A DNA stretch of 38,292 nucleotides, taken from contig JAHIVT010000163.1 in NCBI GenBank assembly GCA_018816555.1, forward strand, positions 1 through 38,292. Reading direction: 5' to 3'. Below the pieces are notes generated by a model that saw only the letters and a list, made by a program, of their open reading frames with translations, was not told where the DNA came from and did no database searches. Shown here in pieces: positions 22,355 to 30,948 of this stretch. Positions within the stretch are counted from its first letter, which is position 1. Every line of letters starts with the position of its first letter. Source of the DNA: Pseudomonadota bacterium. GTDB taxonomy: Bacteria; Desulfobacterota; Desulfobulbia; Desulfobulbales; SURF-16. Position numbers and translations under genes: made by a program.

Positions 22355-23653
22355 ATGAAAAAAACTGTCCGCTTGATGCCATTTTGGATGGTCTTCCTCG
22401 TATTTTTATTCCTCACTTCAGCGCGGTCAGCCAACGCGCAGACTCCTGCTGCGCCGGATGCCGCACAGGTTGAGCAAAGCGCCGCAGCAGCAGAGCCGGC
22501 AGCTCCGGAAATGGCGCAACCGGCATCAACTCCATCCAAACCCACAGTACAGATCGACAAGACCAGCCTGGAAAATGGCGGAGAGATCATCGTCACCGGT
22601 CAGGCCCCGGCCGGCAAGCCGGTCTTTCTCGAGGTATGGGCGGCGGACAAGACCGTCAGGGCCAATCGCTTCGATAACAAGAAGGATGCCAAAACCGGCA
22701 AAATCCCCTATGTTTTCTATCTTACCTACGATATGCCGGCCTATTACAAAATCTTCGTGCCCAAAACCGAGCAGCCGCAACTTGATGCCATTAAAAATGA
22801 CGGAGACGGCTGGAGCTATTCAAAGGCTCTGGAGACACTCGGCGCCGGCGCGGCCTATTCGGTGCCGGCCAAGATGTCCATTGAACGCTACAAAGCGACC
22901 ATCATGGCGAGCATCATCGGCAGCCGCGGAACCCAGATGCCCGCCATGGATGCCAAAGATAACAAAAAGAGTTCCATGCAGCTGGTCAAATCCCGCTTCA
23001 AGAGCGCTGACAAGGTTCTGGGAGCGGATATCGAGGTAAACCCGGACGGTACCTATCGGGCAGCGATTAAAATCCGCACCGGTCTTGCCCCTGGAAAATA
23101 CAAAATCATGGCCGTGGTGGATAAAGACCTGCGCAGTGACCCGGCTGAATTTGAAAATAAGATTAACTTTCCACTGGTTTATCTCAGCGTCGCCGGCACC
23201 AGCCAGAATATCTTCTGGCCATTTCTTCTCACCCTGGCCGTGGCCATTTTCGGCGTGCTCATGGGCGCGGGCGGCGGTTTTATTCTGAACCCCCTCCTGG
23301 TTTCTCTCTTCCCGCTTCCCCATACCGTGGTGGCGGGAACCGTCATGCCCACCGTGCTTTTTTCCCAGGCCAGCGGCATCTATAACTATTCAAAAATCAA
23401 ATTCATCAACTGGAAACTTGGCTGCACCATTGGCGCTTCAATGCTGCTCGGAGGATTCATCGGCCCGAAACTCACGGAACTCATTACGCTCGATCAGTTT
23501 AAGTTTGCCTTTGGCTGGATACTTCTCGTGCTGGCCGCCTTAATGTTATGGCAGACAACGCCCGGTTACCTTGCCAAAAACAAAAAAGAACAGGCCATCC
23601 TGAAAGAGTTCAAAAAAAGAGCCGAAAAAACGGCAAAAGCCAAACAGGCATAA
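22355..23653 (+). CDS. TauE/SafE-family half-transporter with N-terminal extracytoplasmic domain
   Basis: A 432-residue protein. The start at 22355 is set by GGAGAG 8 bases upstream; the longer frame is unsupported. Residues 1-28 are a signal peptide or anchor, and residues 30-65 are Ala/Pro/Gln-rich. Residues 65-275 form a soluble domain outside the cytoplasm with a beta-rich pattern (TVQIDKTSLENGGEIIVTGQ). The last 150 residues contain about four membrane helices with the TauE motif GVLMGAGGGFILNPLLVSLF and the closing helix GWILLVLAALMLWQ. This corresponds to only one of the two repeats in usual TauE/SafE sulfite or sulfoacetate exporters. The second repeat is the next gene, 15 bases on. 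Confidence 0.75.
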   Translation: MKKTVRLMPFWMVFLVFLFLTSARSANAQTPAAPDAAQVEQSAAAAEPAAPEMAQPASTPSKPTVQIDKTSLENGGEIIVTGQAPAGKPVFLEVWAADKTVRANRFDNKKDAKTGKIPYVFYLTYDMPAYYKIFVPKTEQPQLDAIKNDGDGWSYSKALETLGAGAAYSVPAKMSIERYKATIMASIIGSRGTQMPAMDAKDNKKSSMQLVKSRFKSADKVLGADIEVNPDGTYRAAIKIRTGLAPGKYKIMAVVDKDLRSDPAEFENKINFPLVYLSVAGTSQNIFWPFLLTLAVAIFGVLMGAGGGFILNPLLVSLFPLPHTVVAGTVMPTVLFSQASGIYNYSKIKFINWKLGCTIGASMLLGGFIGPKLTELITLDQFKFAFGWILLVLAALMLWQTTPGYLAKNKKEQAILKEFKKRAEKTAKAKQA

Positions 23654-23668
23654 TGGGAGGATACAGCG

Positions 23669-24058
23669 ATGAAGATTGATTTCTGGGAACAAGAATTTGA
23701 TGCAAATATGATCATAGGCTGCATCGGCGGTTTTCTCATTGCCGTCATGTCTTCCATGTTCGGATTCGGCGGCGGCCCATTCATGGTGCCGCTGATGACT
23801 GTTGGTCTCCGACTGCCCATGTACATTGTCGTGGGGAGCTCCCTGCTGGCGATTTTCTTTAATACATCCATGAGCAGCATCAGACATTATCAATTCGGCA
23901 ACTTCGATCTGATCCTGTTTCTGTGCATGTTCCCTGCCGCTCTGCTCGGCGGCTACATCGGACCGCAGATTGCCAAACGGGTAAGCCCTACTGTGGTCAA
24001 GCGGGTTGCCTGTGTTGGTCTCGTGCTGCTGGGCCTGAAACTGCTCGGACTTTACTAG
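23669..24058 (+). CDS. TauE/SafE-family half-transporter, second half
   Basis: A 129-residue membrane protein with about four helices. It carries the TauE repeat motif MSSMFGFGGGPFMVPLMTVG and the conserved LLGGYIGPQIAKRV segment, with a closing helix GLVLLGLKLLGL. Full TauE/SafE carriers have two such repeats in about 250 residues; here the first is at the end of the preceding gene and this is the second, so the two proteins probably assemble into one carrier. GGGAGG precedes the ATG. Neither protein shows a frame disruption, so the split looks natural. The likely cargo is sulfite or a related sulfur oxyanion, inferred from the family and neighbours. Confidence 0.75.
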   Translation: MKIDFWEQEFDANMIIGCIGGFLIAVMSSMFGFGGGPFMVPLMTVGLRLPMYIVVGSSLLAIFFNTSMSSIRHYQFGNFDLILFLCMFPAALLGGYIGPQIAKRVSPTVVKRVACVGLVLLGLKLLGLY

Positions 24059-24132
24059 CCGCGAGATTGGCTGCTTTCGATGCTAAAACGGCGATAAGAG
24101 TTTATGACACGACCTGAAACGGAGGAAAAGTA

Positions 24133-26250
24133 ATGGTCAAGAAGTCAGTATGGAGCATGTGCGGCATGTGCACTGTTCGCTGTCCGATCCGGGTTGAAAC
24201 CGAGGACAACAAGGTAACGTGGATCGAAGGAAACCAGCATCTGCTTAAGGGTGCCCTGTGCGCCAAGGGATCGGCGGGAATCGCGCTGTTAAATGATACG
24301 GAGCGTCCTTTGCGCCCCCTTATCCGCAAAGGCGGGCGGGGAGCTGGCCGCTGGGAAGAGGTGAGCTGGTATGCCGCGCTTGATTATGTCGCCGACAACC
24401 TGAAAACCATTATCAAGAAACATGGCCCGGAAAGCATCATGCTCAGCTGCCGGGGAGGCCCTTTCATCGATCTGCTCAATGCATTTATCCATGGCCTGGG
24501 CTCGCCTAACTTCACCAATCACGACAGCGGCTGCGGTCGCAATGTGCATCACGCCAGCCTTTCAGTCTATGGTTTAGGACGCAAGGGCTTTGTCTACGAC
24601 ATCAAAAAGAGCAAGCACCTGGTGCTCTTCGGGCGTAACATCCTTGCCTCCCTGCGTATCGCCGAAGTCAATCAGGTGCTCGACATGCTCGATGCCGGCG
24701 GCAAGATGACCTATGTTGACGTCAGGCAGTCCCTGACCGGTATCAAGGCCACCCGTTTCTTCCAGGTGCGACCCGGCACGGACTACGCCCTTGCCCTGGG
24801 TATTATCCACGAGGTGTTGAAGGAAAAGACCTATGACAAAGAGTTTATCGAAAAATATGTCAGCGATTTCGATAAACTCGAGGAATTCGTGGAATCCTAT
24901 ACCCTGGAGTGGGCCGCCAATGAGTGCGGCATCAAGGCGGGACGGATCAAGGACTTTGTCCAGGAGATTGCCGTAGACCGTCCCAAGGTTGTCTTTCACC
25001 CCGGCTGGATGATGTCGCGTTACCGGGATTCCTTTTACGCCAGCCGGGCCTTGCACATCCTCAATGTGCTGATGGGCAATGTCGAGGTCGAGGGCGGACA
25101 GATCTTTGCCAAGGGACCGGGAGATTGCGGCGTAAAGGAAATCAGAAGTCTGGACGCCCAAGTGCCGAAACCCACAGCCAAAAGGGCTGACGGCGTGGGG
25201 TGGAAATACACCCACTTTGACAAAGGTCCCGGACTTTTCCCCCTCTTCTATGAGGCGATGCAGACAGGTGAACCGTATCCGCTCAAGGCCCTTATCTGCG
25301 TACGGCATGATCCGTTTACCTGCTTCCCCGACCCCCAGGCGCAAAAGGAGGCGCTGGACAAACTCGACCTGCTGGTGTCCCTGGACACCCATTACAGTGA
25401 ATTCGGCTGGTACAGTGACGTTATCCTGCCCGAGTCCACCTATCTTGAACGCGACAGTCTCATCGCCACCCAGAAGGGACCGAAACCTCGTTTCATCATG
25501 CGGCGCAAGGCGGTGGAGCCCCAGCATGACACCAAGTCACTCAATGAGATCATCAAGCTCCTGGCCGACCGCCTGGGCATCGGCCAGTACTTTCCCTTCA
25601 CCACCACAGAGGAGCTATGGAACTGGCAGCTGGAACCCACCGGCTTTACCCTCCGTGATTTTGATGACAAGGGTTTTGTCTCGCTGGCGGACAAACCGGT
25701 TATGTTCGACCGCGCCAACCTTGACGGCAAATTCAAAACCCCGTCCGGCAAAATAGAAATCATCAGCCGGGTGCTGACCGATGCCGGCCTGCCTTCGCTG
25801 AAACCTTATGAGAGCCCGGAAAAACCTGACAAAGGCCAGTTCCGTCTTGTCTTCGGCCGCTCGCCGCTCCATGCCCACAGCCACACCATCAATAATCCGC
25901 TGCTGCATGAACTGATGCCGGACAACACTTTGTGGATCAACAAACGGCAGGCAGCAAAACTTGGCGTCACCGAAGGGGACTGGGTTGATGTCATCAGCGA
26001 TGGCGTTACCGGCACCATCAAGGCCCATGTCACCGACTTCATTCATCTGGAGGCGGTTTACATGGTACACGGCTTCGGCCGCCAGGTGCCCCTGCAGACC
26101 AGGGCCTATCACGCAGGCATTGCCGATCAGAAGCTGATGAAAGGGTTCTTGACCAAAATGGATCCCGCCGGAGGGGGATTATGCCTCTGCGAGTGTTTCG
26201 TCACCGTGCGGCGTAGTTCGAAAAACCCGAAACGAATGGTGGAATTATGA
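24133..26250 (+). CDS. Molybdopterin oxidoreductase, polysulfide/thiosulfate-reductase-like (PsrA/PhsA family), cytoplasmic
   Basis: A 705-residue catalytic subunit. Residues 10-43 hold the [4Fe-4S] motif C10, C13, C17, C43. The Mo ligand is most likely Cys134 in NHDSGCGRNVHH, consistent with PsrA/PhsA enzymes. Further family blocks are VNQVLDMLDAGGKMTYVDVR, VVFHPGWMMSRYRDS and the pterin-binding carboxyl domain LVFGRSPLHAHSHTINNPLL. Unlike typical PsrA and PhsA it lacks a Tat signal, so it acts in the cytoplasm. GGAGG before the ATG is strong. The stop overlaps the next gene's start (ATGA). Possible activities are polysulfide, thiosulfate or sulfite conversion; the sequence does not decide which. 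Confidence 0.8.
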   Translation: MVKKSVWSMCGMCTVRCPIRVETEDNKVTWIEGNQHLLKGALCAKGSAGIALLNDTERPLRPLIRKGGRGAGRWEEVSWYAALDYVADNLKTIIKKHGPESIMLSCRGGPFIDLLNAFIHGLGSPNFTNHDSGCGRNVHHASLSVYGLGRKGFVYDIKKSKHLVLFGRNILASLRIAEVNQVLDMLDAGGKMTYVDVRQSLTGIKATRFFQVRPGTDYALALGIIHEVLKEKTYDKEFIEKYVSDFDKLEEFVESYTLEWAANECGIKAGRIKDFVQEIAVDRPKVVFHPGWMMSRYRDSFYASRALHILNVLMGNVEVEGGQIFAKGPGDCGVKEIRSLDAQVPKPTAKRADGVGWKYTHFDKGPGLFPLFYEAMQTGEPYPLKALICVRHDPFTCFPDPQAQKEALDKLDLLVSLDTHYSEFGWYSDVILPESTYLERDSLIATQKGPKPRFIMRRKAVEPQHDTKSLNEIIKLLADRLGIGQYFPFTTTEELWNWQLEPTGFTLRDFDDKGFVSLADKPVMFDRANLDGKFKTPSGKIEIISRVLTDAGLPSLKPYESPEKPDKGQFRLVFGRSPLHAHSHTINNPLLHELMPDNTLWINKRQAAKLGVTEGDWVDVISDGVTGTIKAHVTDFIHLEAVYMVHGFGRQVPLQTRAYHAGIADQKLMKGFLTKMDPAGGGLCLCECFVTVRRSSKNPKRMVEL

Positions 26251-26699
26251 AAAAATACATGATCTATCTTAACTCGAAGCGGTGCATCGGCTGCCACGGC
26301 TGCGAGATCCACTGTAAGACCAATAAGGGACTGCCGGTGGGCCCCATTCTCTGCGAGATCAGCCAAGAACCCCTCAAAATGGTGGCAGGAGTACCCAAGA
26401 CCGAGTTCCGGTTCCGTTCCTGTTACCATTGCGAGGATCCAGACTGCGTGGCGGTCTGCCCCACCGGCGCCATGCAGAAACGGCATGACGGCATTGTTCT
26501 GGTTGACCAGGAGAAATGTATCGGTTGCATGGCCTGCATCGGCGCCTGCACCTGGGGCGTGCCCCAGCTCAATCCGGATACCGGCAAGGTGGTCAAGTGC
26601 GATTACTGTATGGACAGGATTGATGCCGGCCTTAAACCCGCCTGCGTCACCCGGTGCGCCACCCATGCCCTCAAATTTGTCACATTGCAGGAGATTTAG
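26247..26699 (+). CDS. Four-cluster 4Fe-4S subunit (PsrB/DmsB-like)
   Basis: A 150-residue ferredoxin-like protein with four [4Fe-4S] sites in the usual order of PsrB/DmsB/PhsB proteins: CIGCHGCEIHC near the start, CYHCEDPDCVAVCPTGAM, CIGCMACIGAC, and CDYCMDRIDAGLKPACVTRC at the end. It takes electrons to or from the molybdoenzyme, whose stop codon it overlaps. No membrane anchor subunit (PsrC, DmsC type) follows; the operon ends at a terminator about 100 bases on. The complex is thus probably soluble or docks with another partner encoded elsewhere. Confidence 0.85.
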   Translation: MKKYMIYLNSKRCIGCHGCEIHCKTNKGLPVGPILCEISQEPLKMVAGVPKTEFRFRSCYHCEDPDCVAVCPTGAMQKRHDGIVLVDQEKCIGCMACIGACTWGVPQLNPDTGKVVKCDYCMDRIDAGLKPACVTRCATHALKFVTLQEI

Positions 26700-26796
26700 A
26701 GAATTCCGTCAAAAACGGCCTGTGTTTAGCAAAAATTCATAAACCTTCAACTAACCATTTTCAGTTTTTCAGACAGATCCAGTTCGTTTTCACCAG

Positions 26797-26826
26797 AAGC
26801 TGCGGAAGAAACATCTTCCGCAGCTT
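26797..26826 (+). terminator. Hairpin terminator of the TauE/molybdoenzyme operon
   Basis: AAGCTGCGGAAG and CTTCCGCAGCTT form a perfect 12-bp stem with loop AAACAT. The following T-tract is weak (ATTCCGTTTCAATTCG). Confidence 0.65.
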
Positions 26827-26972
26827 ATTCCGTTTCAATTCGTTTCGATCAGATCAATTGCCGATCCCACCAAAACTAGAGATCAATTACCTGTCCTTTA
26901 GAACCATAAGGCACAGGAGTTAACTCGTTGTATTACGGCTATTTTCTTTTGCATATTTTCCAGGTTTATGGT

Positions 26973-27006
26973 AATGTTAATGAATGGCCGTTCATTCATT
27001 AACATT
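26973..27006. promoter_or_regulatory. Perfect dyad operator upstream of the porin gene
   Basis: AATGTTAATGAATG (26973-26986) and CATTCATTAACATT (26993-27006) are perfect 14-bp inverted repeats around GCCGTT. It ends 22 bases before the porin start and overlaps its leader, so it is probably a repressor site. The TGAATG...CATTCA core is like that of several TetR-family operators. No T-tract follows, which argues against a terminator. Confidence 0.6.
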
Positions 27007-27028
27007 AAGGAGACCAGGAGAAACTTCC

Positions 27029-28354
27029 ATGAAAAAGATTTTGTCCACCGTACTTGCCTTGAGTGTATGTGTCGTGCTACCCACCATAGCCGACGCACAG
27101 AGCACATCACAAGATGATATCAAGAAGGAACTTGAGGCCATGCGCGCCCAGCTTGCCACGCAGATGGAAAAAATCACAGCCTTGGAGAACAAACTTGAAC
27201 AGGTGGAAAAACAAAAGGTTGAGGGGGCTGTTGTTGAAGAAAAGGCTGCAGGCAAGGTTGCGCTGGCCAACAAGTTCATTGACCAACTGACCCTGAAGAG
27301 TGACCTGCGCGTCCGCTATGATCGGCGTAGCAGAGACGCCTATAGCGAGTCCTCCAGCTCTGACGAGGACCGTGATCGCTGGCGGACCCGTTTTCGTGTT
27401 GGTTTAATCTGGGACAACCAGGAGGAAAACTGGCAGGTGGGCGCAGGCCTGATAGCAAATGACCAGAATATGGCATCCAACTCCAATGGAACCTGGAGTG
27501 AGGATACAACCTTTGGCCGCCAGTATGTCAGTCTGGATTATGCCTATGCCAAGCATAAATGGGGTGATTTCACCATCACCCTTGGCCAGCAGCCAAATCC
27601 CTATGAAATGGCCTGGGTCATGTATGACGGAGACGTACGTTTTGCCGGCTTCACCGGCCAATACGGCCAGAAGACCGGACCTTTTGCCACATTGGGAGCC
27701 TATGATGCAAAACTGGTTGATGATGACAACACGGCAATGCTCTATTATGGCCAGGCCGGATACCGGGGCCAGGCAGGTGATGTAACGTACACCCTGGCCG
27801 CCGGCTACCAGACCTATGATCAATCATTTATTAACGACATGGCCGACAGCCCCTATGAATACAATGAGGATAAAGCTTATAACTACCAAATTGATCCCGA
27901 CAAATACGGCCTCGATATCGGCGATCTCTACGGAGAGGTTTCATTCCCGGCCGGCAGTGCCAAGGTCACTGCCTATGGCCAGGTCTGGAAGAATTTCGGC
28001 GCCGATGGTGATTATAGCCAGATCTATAATTTCCCAGAAGAGCCGGATGATGCCGACATGGGCTGGGCTGTCGGGGCTAGCGCCCAGATAGACAAATTCA
28101 CCCTTGGTCTCGACTATTCGGTTATCGAGGCAGACGCCCTCTTAGGCCTCCTGGCCGATGCCGATTTCGGCAGCGGAATATCCTGGACCAACAAGAAAGG
28201 CTACCGGCTGCAGGCTGGCTATGATTTTACCAAAAACTGGTCAGTCCTTATCAGCTATCTCTGGTACGAGCAGGAAGAAGATTTTTATGATTCAACCGCT
28301 GCAAAGTGGGAGGATGCGGACATAATTTTTATAGACGCCAAGTATAAGTTCTGA
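27029..28354 (+). CDS. Putative outer-membrane porin with coiled-coil N-terminus
   Basis: A 441-residue protein. The signal peptide MKKILSTVLALSVCVVLPTI is followed by cleavage at about residue 24 (ADA-Q). Residues 28-65 form a coiled coil (IKKELEAMRAQLATQMEKIT). The remainder is an outer-membrane barrel of the putative-porin type: it opens LRVRYDRRSRDAYSE and alternates aromatic/polar strands such as WRTRFRVGLIWDN, with the carboxyl end IIFIDAKYKF. The substrate is unknown. The start at 27029 is preferred over 26984 because GGAGA lies upstream and the upstream codons run through the dyad operator. It follows the sulfur operon but is separated from it by a terminator. Confidence 0.75.
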   Translation: MKKILSTVLALSVCVVLPTIADAQSTSQDDIKKELEAMRAQLATQMEKITALENKLEQVEKQKVEGAVVEEKAAGKVALANKFIDQLTLKSDLRVRYDRRSRDAYSESSSSDEDRDRWRTRFRVGLIWDNQEENWQVGAGLIANDQNMASNSNGTWSEDTTFGRQYVSLDYAYAKHKWGDFTITLGQQPNPYEMAWVMYDGDVRFAGFTGQYGQKTGPFATLGAYDAKLVDDDNTAMLYYGQAGYRGQAGDVTYTLAAGYQTYDQSFINDMADSPYEYNEDKAYNYQIDPDKYGLDIGDLYGEVSFPAGSAKVTAYGQVWKNFGADGDYSQIYNFPEEPDDADMGWAVGASAQIDKFTLGLDYSVIEADALLGLLADADFGSGISWTNKKGYRLQAGYDFTKNWSVLISYLWYEQEEDFYDSTAAKWEDADIIFIDAKYKF

Positions 28355-28432
28355 TGGGGCGGAGATCTGCTGAGGTCTACTTGCTGACTTCCACTCTCTA
28401 TGCATTGACATAACACACAGTGCCTGAAACAG

Positions 28433-28470
28433 CGGGGCGATCCGGAGCATCCGGGTCGTCCCGTTTCTTT
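28433..28470. terminator. Bidirectional terminator between porin and sensor kinase genes
   Basis: CGGGGCGATCCGGA and TCCGGGTCGTCCCG form a 14-bp stem with two G-T pairs around loop GCA, followed by TTTCTTT. The two flanking genes converge here. Confidence 0.65.
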
Positions 28471-28471
28471 A

Positions 28472-29992
28472 TTAATCGGCTGTTAGTGTTATGGTAACGG
28501 CAAAACCCGAGGGTTGCCTATTGCGGGCAGAGACTGTGCCTTTGCATGCTTCGATGCAGGTCTTGACAATGGCAAGGCCAAGGCCCACGCCGCCGGAATC
28601 CCGATCACGGGAGGGTTCGGGGCGAAAGAATGGTTCGAAGATGCGCTCCATCAACTCCTCGGCCACTCCCGGACCGGTGTCTTTTATTTCAATAGTTACC
28701 CCATCATTTTTTCTCTCGGCAGCAATGTAAATCGGACCCGCCTTGCCGGCGTATCGCACGGCATTTCTGATCAGGTTGGCAATGGCCCGGGTCAGCAGCT
28801 CGGGTGCCGCAACCACGTTAATTCCCGCATCTATCTGCACATCAATCTCTACGCCGGGTACCCCTTCCCGCTGCACCGCGCCCTGAACCAGGGGCAGCAA
28901 TTCCGTTGCCGTCAATCTGATCCTCGCCGGATTCATTTCAGCCCGTGAAAATGACAGCAGTTCGTTCACCAGGTTTGACATGTGGTCCACATCCTCCATG
29001 ACATCTCTTGTCCGATCCCGGTTATCCCCCTCAAGACGCTGCTCCAGGATGCCGAGCCCCAACTGAATCCGGGCAATGGGCGAGCCGAGTTCATGGGCCA
29101 CGTCGCCCAGGAACCTTTTCTGCCCCTTGACGTAACCGCCCAACCGGGAAGTCATATGGTTGATGGCACTGGCGAGACGGCCGATCTCGTCGGCGCGGTG
29201 TTCCTCGATTCGCACGTCAAACCTCCCCTTGGCCACCTCTTCGGCAGCCCGGGTCATGCGCGTCAACGGACCCGTAATGTTGCGTACCAGAGGGAGCCAG
29301 AGAAGGACCGAAATAAGTACCACCGCCACGGCAACGATCATCCACGGCAGGGGATCGAAAAAAAAGCCGTTGCCGGTCATGGAGTCCGAAACAGCCAGCA
29401 GCATAGCGCTCGCCTGGGGATGCCGGGAGTCCAAAGACACCGGAATGGGGATGCCGGCCCAGTAGCGGGAGGGATTTTCCGTGTGGACCATCAAGCGCTG
29501 ATAGGGCCGGTCGTCATCTCTGTCGTGATATTTATGTTGTCCCTTGCTGTCATGCAGGTCGTCAGCGTCATCATCATGGCCCTTTCCCCGCTCCTCATCC
29601 TTATCATGGGATGACTTGCCGGAAAACAAACGCCAGGGCGGCGGAGGCGGCCGGTTGTTCTCCGCGATCTTACGCATGACCACATCGGGTATGGCGAGAT
29701 TCTTGGCGGAGAACCGTGATCCGTCGTCAAGAACCAGCGCAAAATCCACCTGATTGAGCTCCCCGTGCCGAGCGAGCACATCAGGCCACTGCGGCTGGGG
29801 AGTCTGCTTGAGATCGTGGGCGATGAAACGGCCGGCAACCCGCAGACGGTCAGCGGTCTGATGGCCGAAAAATGCATGCAGATCCATGTGGGACTGAAAG
29901 GCGAAAAACACCAGCAGGACCGCGGCAATCAGGGCCATATTCATGAAGAACCAGAGCAGGATCCGGGTAAACAGCGAGGAAAAGGGCTTCAT
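28472..29992 (-). CDS. CpxA-like sensor histidine kinase with His/Asp-rich periplasmic segment
   Basis: A 506-residue kinase. Membrane helices lie at 10-32 and 215-236. The periplasmic region between them includes a strongly charged stretch at 129-161 rich in His and Asp (KSSHDKDEERGKGHDDD and SKGQHKYHDRDDD), a candidate metal-binding site not usual in CpxA. Next come HAMP (237-290), HisKA with phospho-acceptor H300 (GDVAHELGSPIARIQ), and HATPase boxes (NLIRNAVRYA, DTGPGVAEELMERIFEPFFR, GGVGLGLAIVK). It is a kinase/phosphatase for the overlapping regulator gene (4-base overlap). It probably senses envelope or metal stress. Confidence 0.85.
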   Translation of the reverse strand: MKPFSSLFTRILLWFFMNMALIAAVLLVFFAFQSHMDLHAFFGHQTADRLRVAGRFIAHDLKQTPQPQWPDVLARHGELNQVDFALVLDDGSRFSAKNLAIPDVVMRKIAENNRPPPPPWRLFSGKSSHDKDEERGKGHDDDADDLHDSKGQHKYHDRDDDRPYQRLMVHTENPSRYWAGIPIPVSLDSRHPQASAMLLAVSDSMTGNGFFFDPLPWMIVAVAVVLISVLLWLPLVRNITGPLTRMTRAAEEVAKGRFDVRIEEHRADEIGRLASAINHMTSRLGGYVKGQKRFLGDVAHELGSPIARIQLGLGILEQRLEGDNRDRTRDVMEDVDHMSNLVNELLSFSRAEMNPARIRLTATELLPLVQGAVQREGVPGVEIDVQIDAGINVVAAPELLTRAIANLIRNAVRYAGKAGPIYIAAERKNDGVTIEIKDTGPGVAEELMERIFEPFFRPEPSRDRDSGGVGLGLAIVKTCIEACKGTVSARNRQPSGFAVTITLTAD

Positions 29993-30729
29993 AATGTCTG
30001 ACCGCCCGGCGCTTGAAACATGTAGCCCGCGGAACGTACGGTTCTGATGAATCTGGGGCTTTTCGGGGTATCTCCCAATTTACGCCGCAGGGAGGAAATA
30101 TGGACATCAATGGAACGGTCAAAAATTTCGTAACTGCGGCCGGCAACGGCATCCAACAGCTGGTCCCTGGACAGAACCCGTCCCGCGGCCTTGGCCAGGC
30201 AAACCAGAAGATCGAATTCCAAGGGAGTAAGGGGTAGGGATTTCACCCCCAGGCGGGCCGTGCGGGATGTCTGGGATATCTGCAGATCACCGATGGTCAG
30301 CGTTACATCGGACTGCGGGGGCTTCTCCGGCTGCTCTGTTTTGAAATATCGCCGGGTGACCGCCCGCAGACGGGCAAGCAGCTCGCGGGTGGAAAAGGTC
30401 TTGGGCAGATAATCATCAGCGCCCATCTCAAGGCCCACCACCCGATCCGTCTCATCGCCAAGCGCGGTGAGCATCAATACCGGGATATCGGACTCCTTGC
30501 GCAGCCTCTTCAACACCTCGAAACCGTCCATGCCCGGCATCATGACGTCGAGAATCACCACATGAAAATCACCGGCCAGGATCCGTTCAAGCCCGTCCGG
30601 TCCACTGTGGGCGGCCTCCACCTCATAACCCATGGGCCCCAGATAATCACCCACCAGTCTACAGAGTTTCCTGTCATCATCGACAATCAGCACCCTGATT
30701 CGCGAAGGTGTATTCTCATTGTTCATCAT
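29989..30729 (-). CDS. CpxR-like OmpR-family response regulator
   Basis: A 246-residue protein. Residues 11-125 are a receiver domain with the acidic pocket VDDD, phospho-acceptor D61 (VVILDVMMPG), Thr in MLTALG and a switch segment GADDYLPKTFS. Residues 150-240 are an OmpR-type winged helix (LPLTPLEFDLLVCLAKAAGRVLSRDQLLDAV, RSIDVHISSLRRKLGD, IRTVRSAGYMF). Resembles CpxR. The start codon could be ATG 30729 or 30726, or TTG 30777; none has a strong ribosome site. A CpxR-type box in the divergent promoter suggests self-regulation and control of the chaperone gene opposite. Confidence 0.85.
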   Translation of the reverse strand: MMNNENTPSRIRVLIVDDDRKLCRLVGDYLGPMGYEVEAAHSGPDGLERILAGDFHVVILDVMMPGMDGFEVLKRLRKESDIPVLMLTALGDETDRVVGLEMGADDYLPKTFSTRELLARLRAVTRRYFKTEQPEKPPQSDVTLTIGDLQISQTSRTARLGVKSLPLTPLEFDLLVCLAKAAGRVLSRDQLLDAVAGRSYEIFDRSIDVHISSLRRKLGDTPKSPRFIRTVRSAGYMFQAPGGQTL

Positions 30730-30810
30730 GCCCGCCATATTTTTTGATGTCTGAACCGGACTGCTTTCCTGCTCCAATTGTCCATACTCCCTGCCGGCCC
30801 TGCAACCCTT

Positions 30811-30826
30811 TTTACATAAACTTTAC
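30811..30826 (-). promoter_or_regulatory. CpxR-box in the divergent promoter
   Basis: On the minus strand GTAAA-GTTTAT-GTAAA is a direct repeat that fits the known CpxR consensus GTAAA-N5-GTAAA (spacing 6). TTTACA at 30822-30827 with AT-rich ACATAAA 17 bases later may be the promoter of the chaperone gene. The box lies between the regulator gene and the Spy/CpxP-like gene, as expected for autoregulation. Confidence 0.65.
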
Positions 30827-30948
30827 AATTTCCCTGCCGGATCAACATAAAATCTTAACATCCCTCCTTTATGCTGGGAAGCAACAGAAGAAAAACTCCG
30901 GCAGACAAACCGGCACCTTTTCACACACAACCAACAAGGAGGTACAAC

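Noticed and set aside
24133-26250. Second selenocysteine enzyme
   Set aside because: The molybdenum ligand position reads Cys (TGC) and there is no internal TGA.
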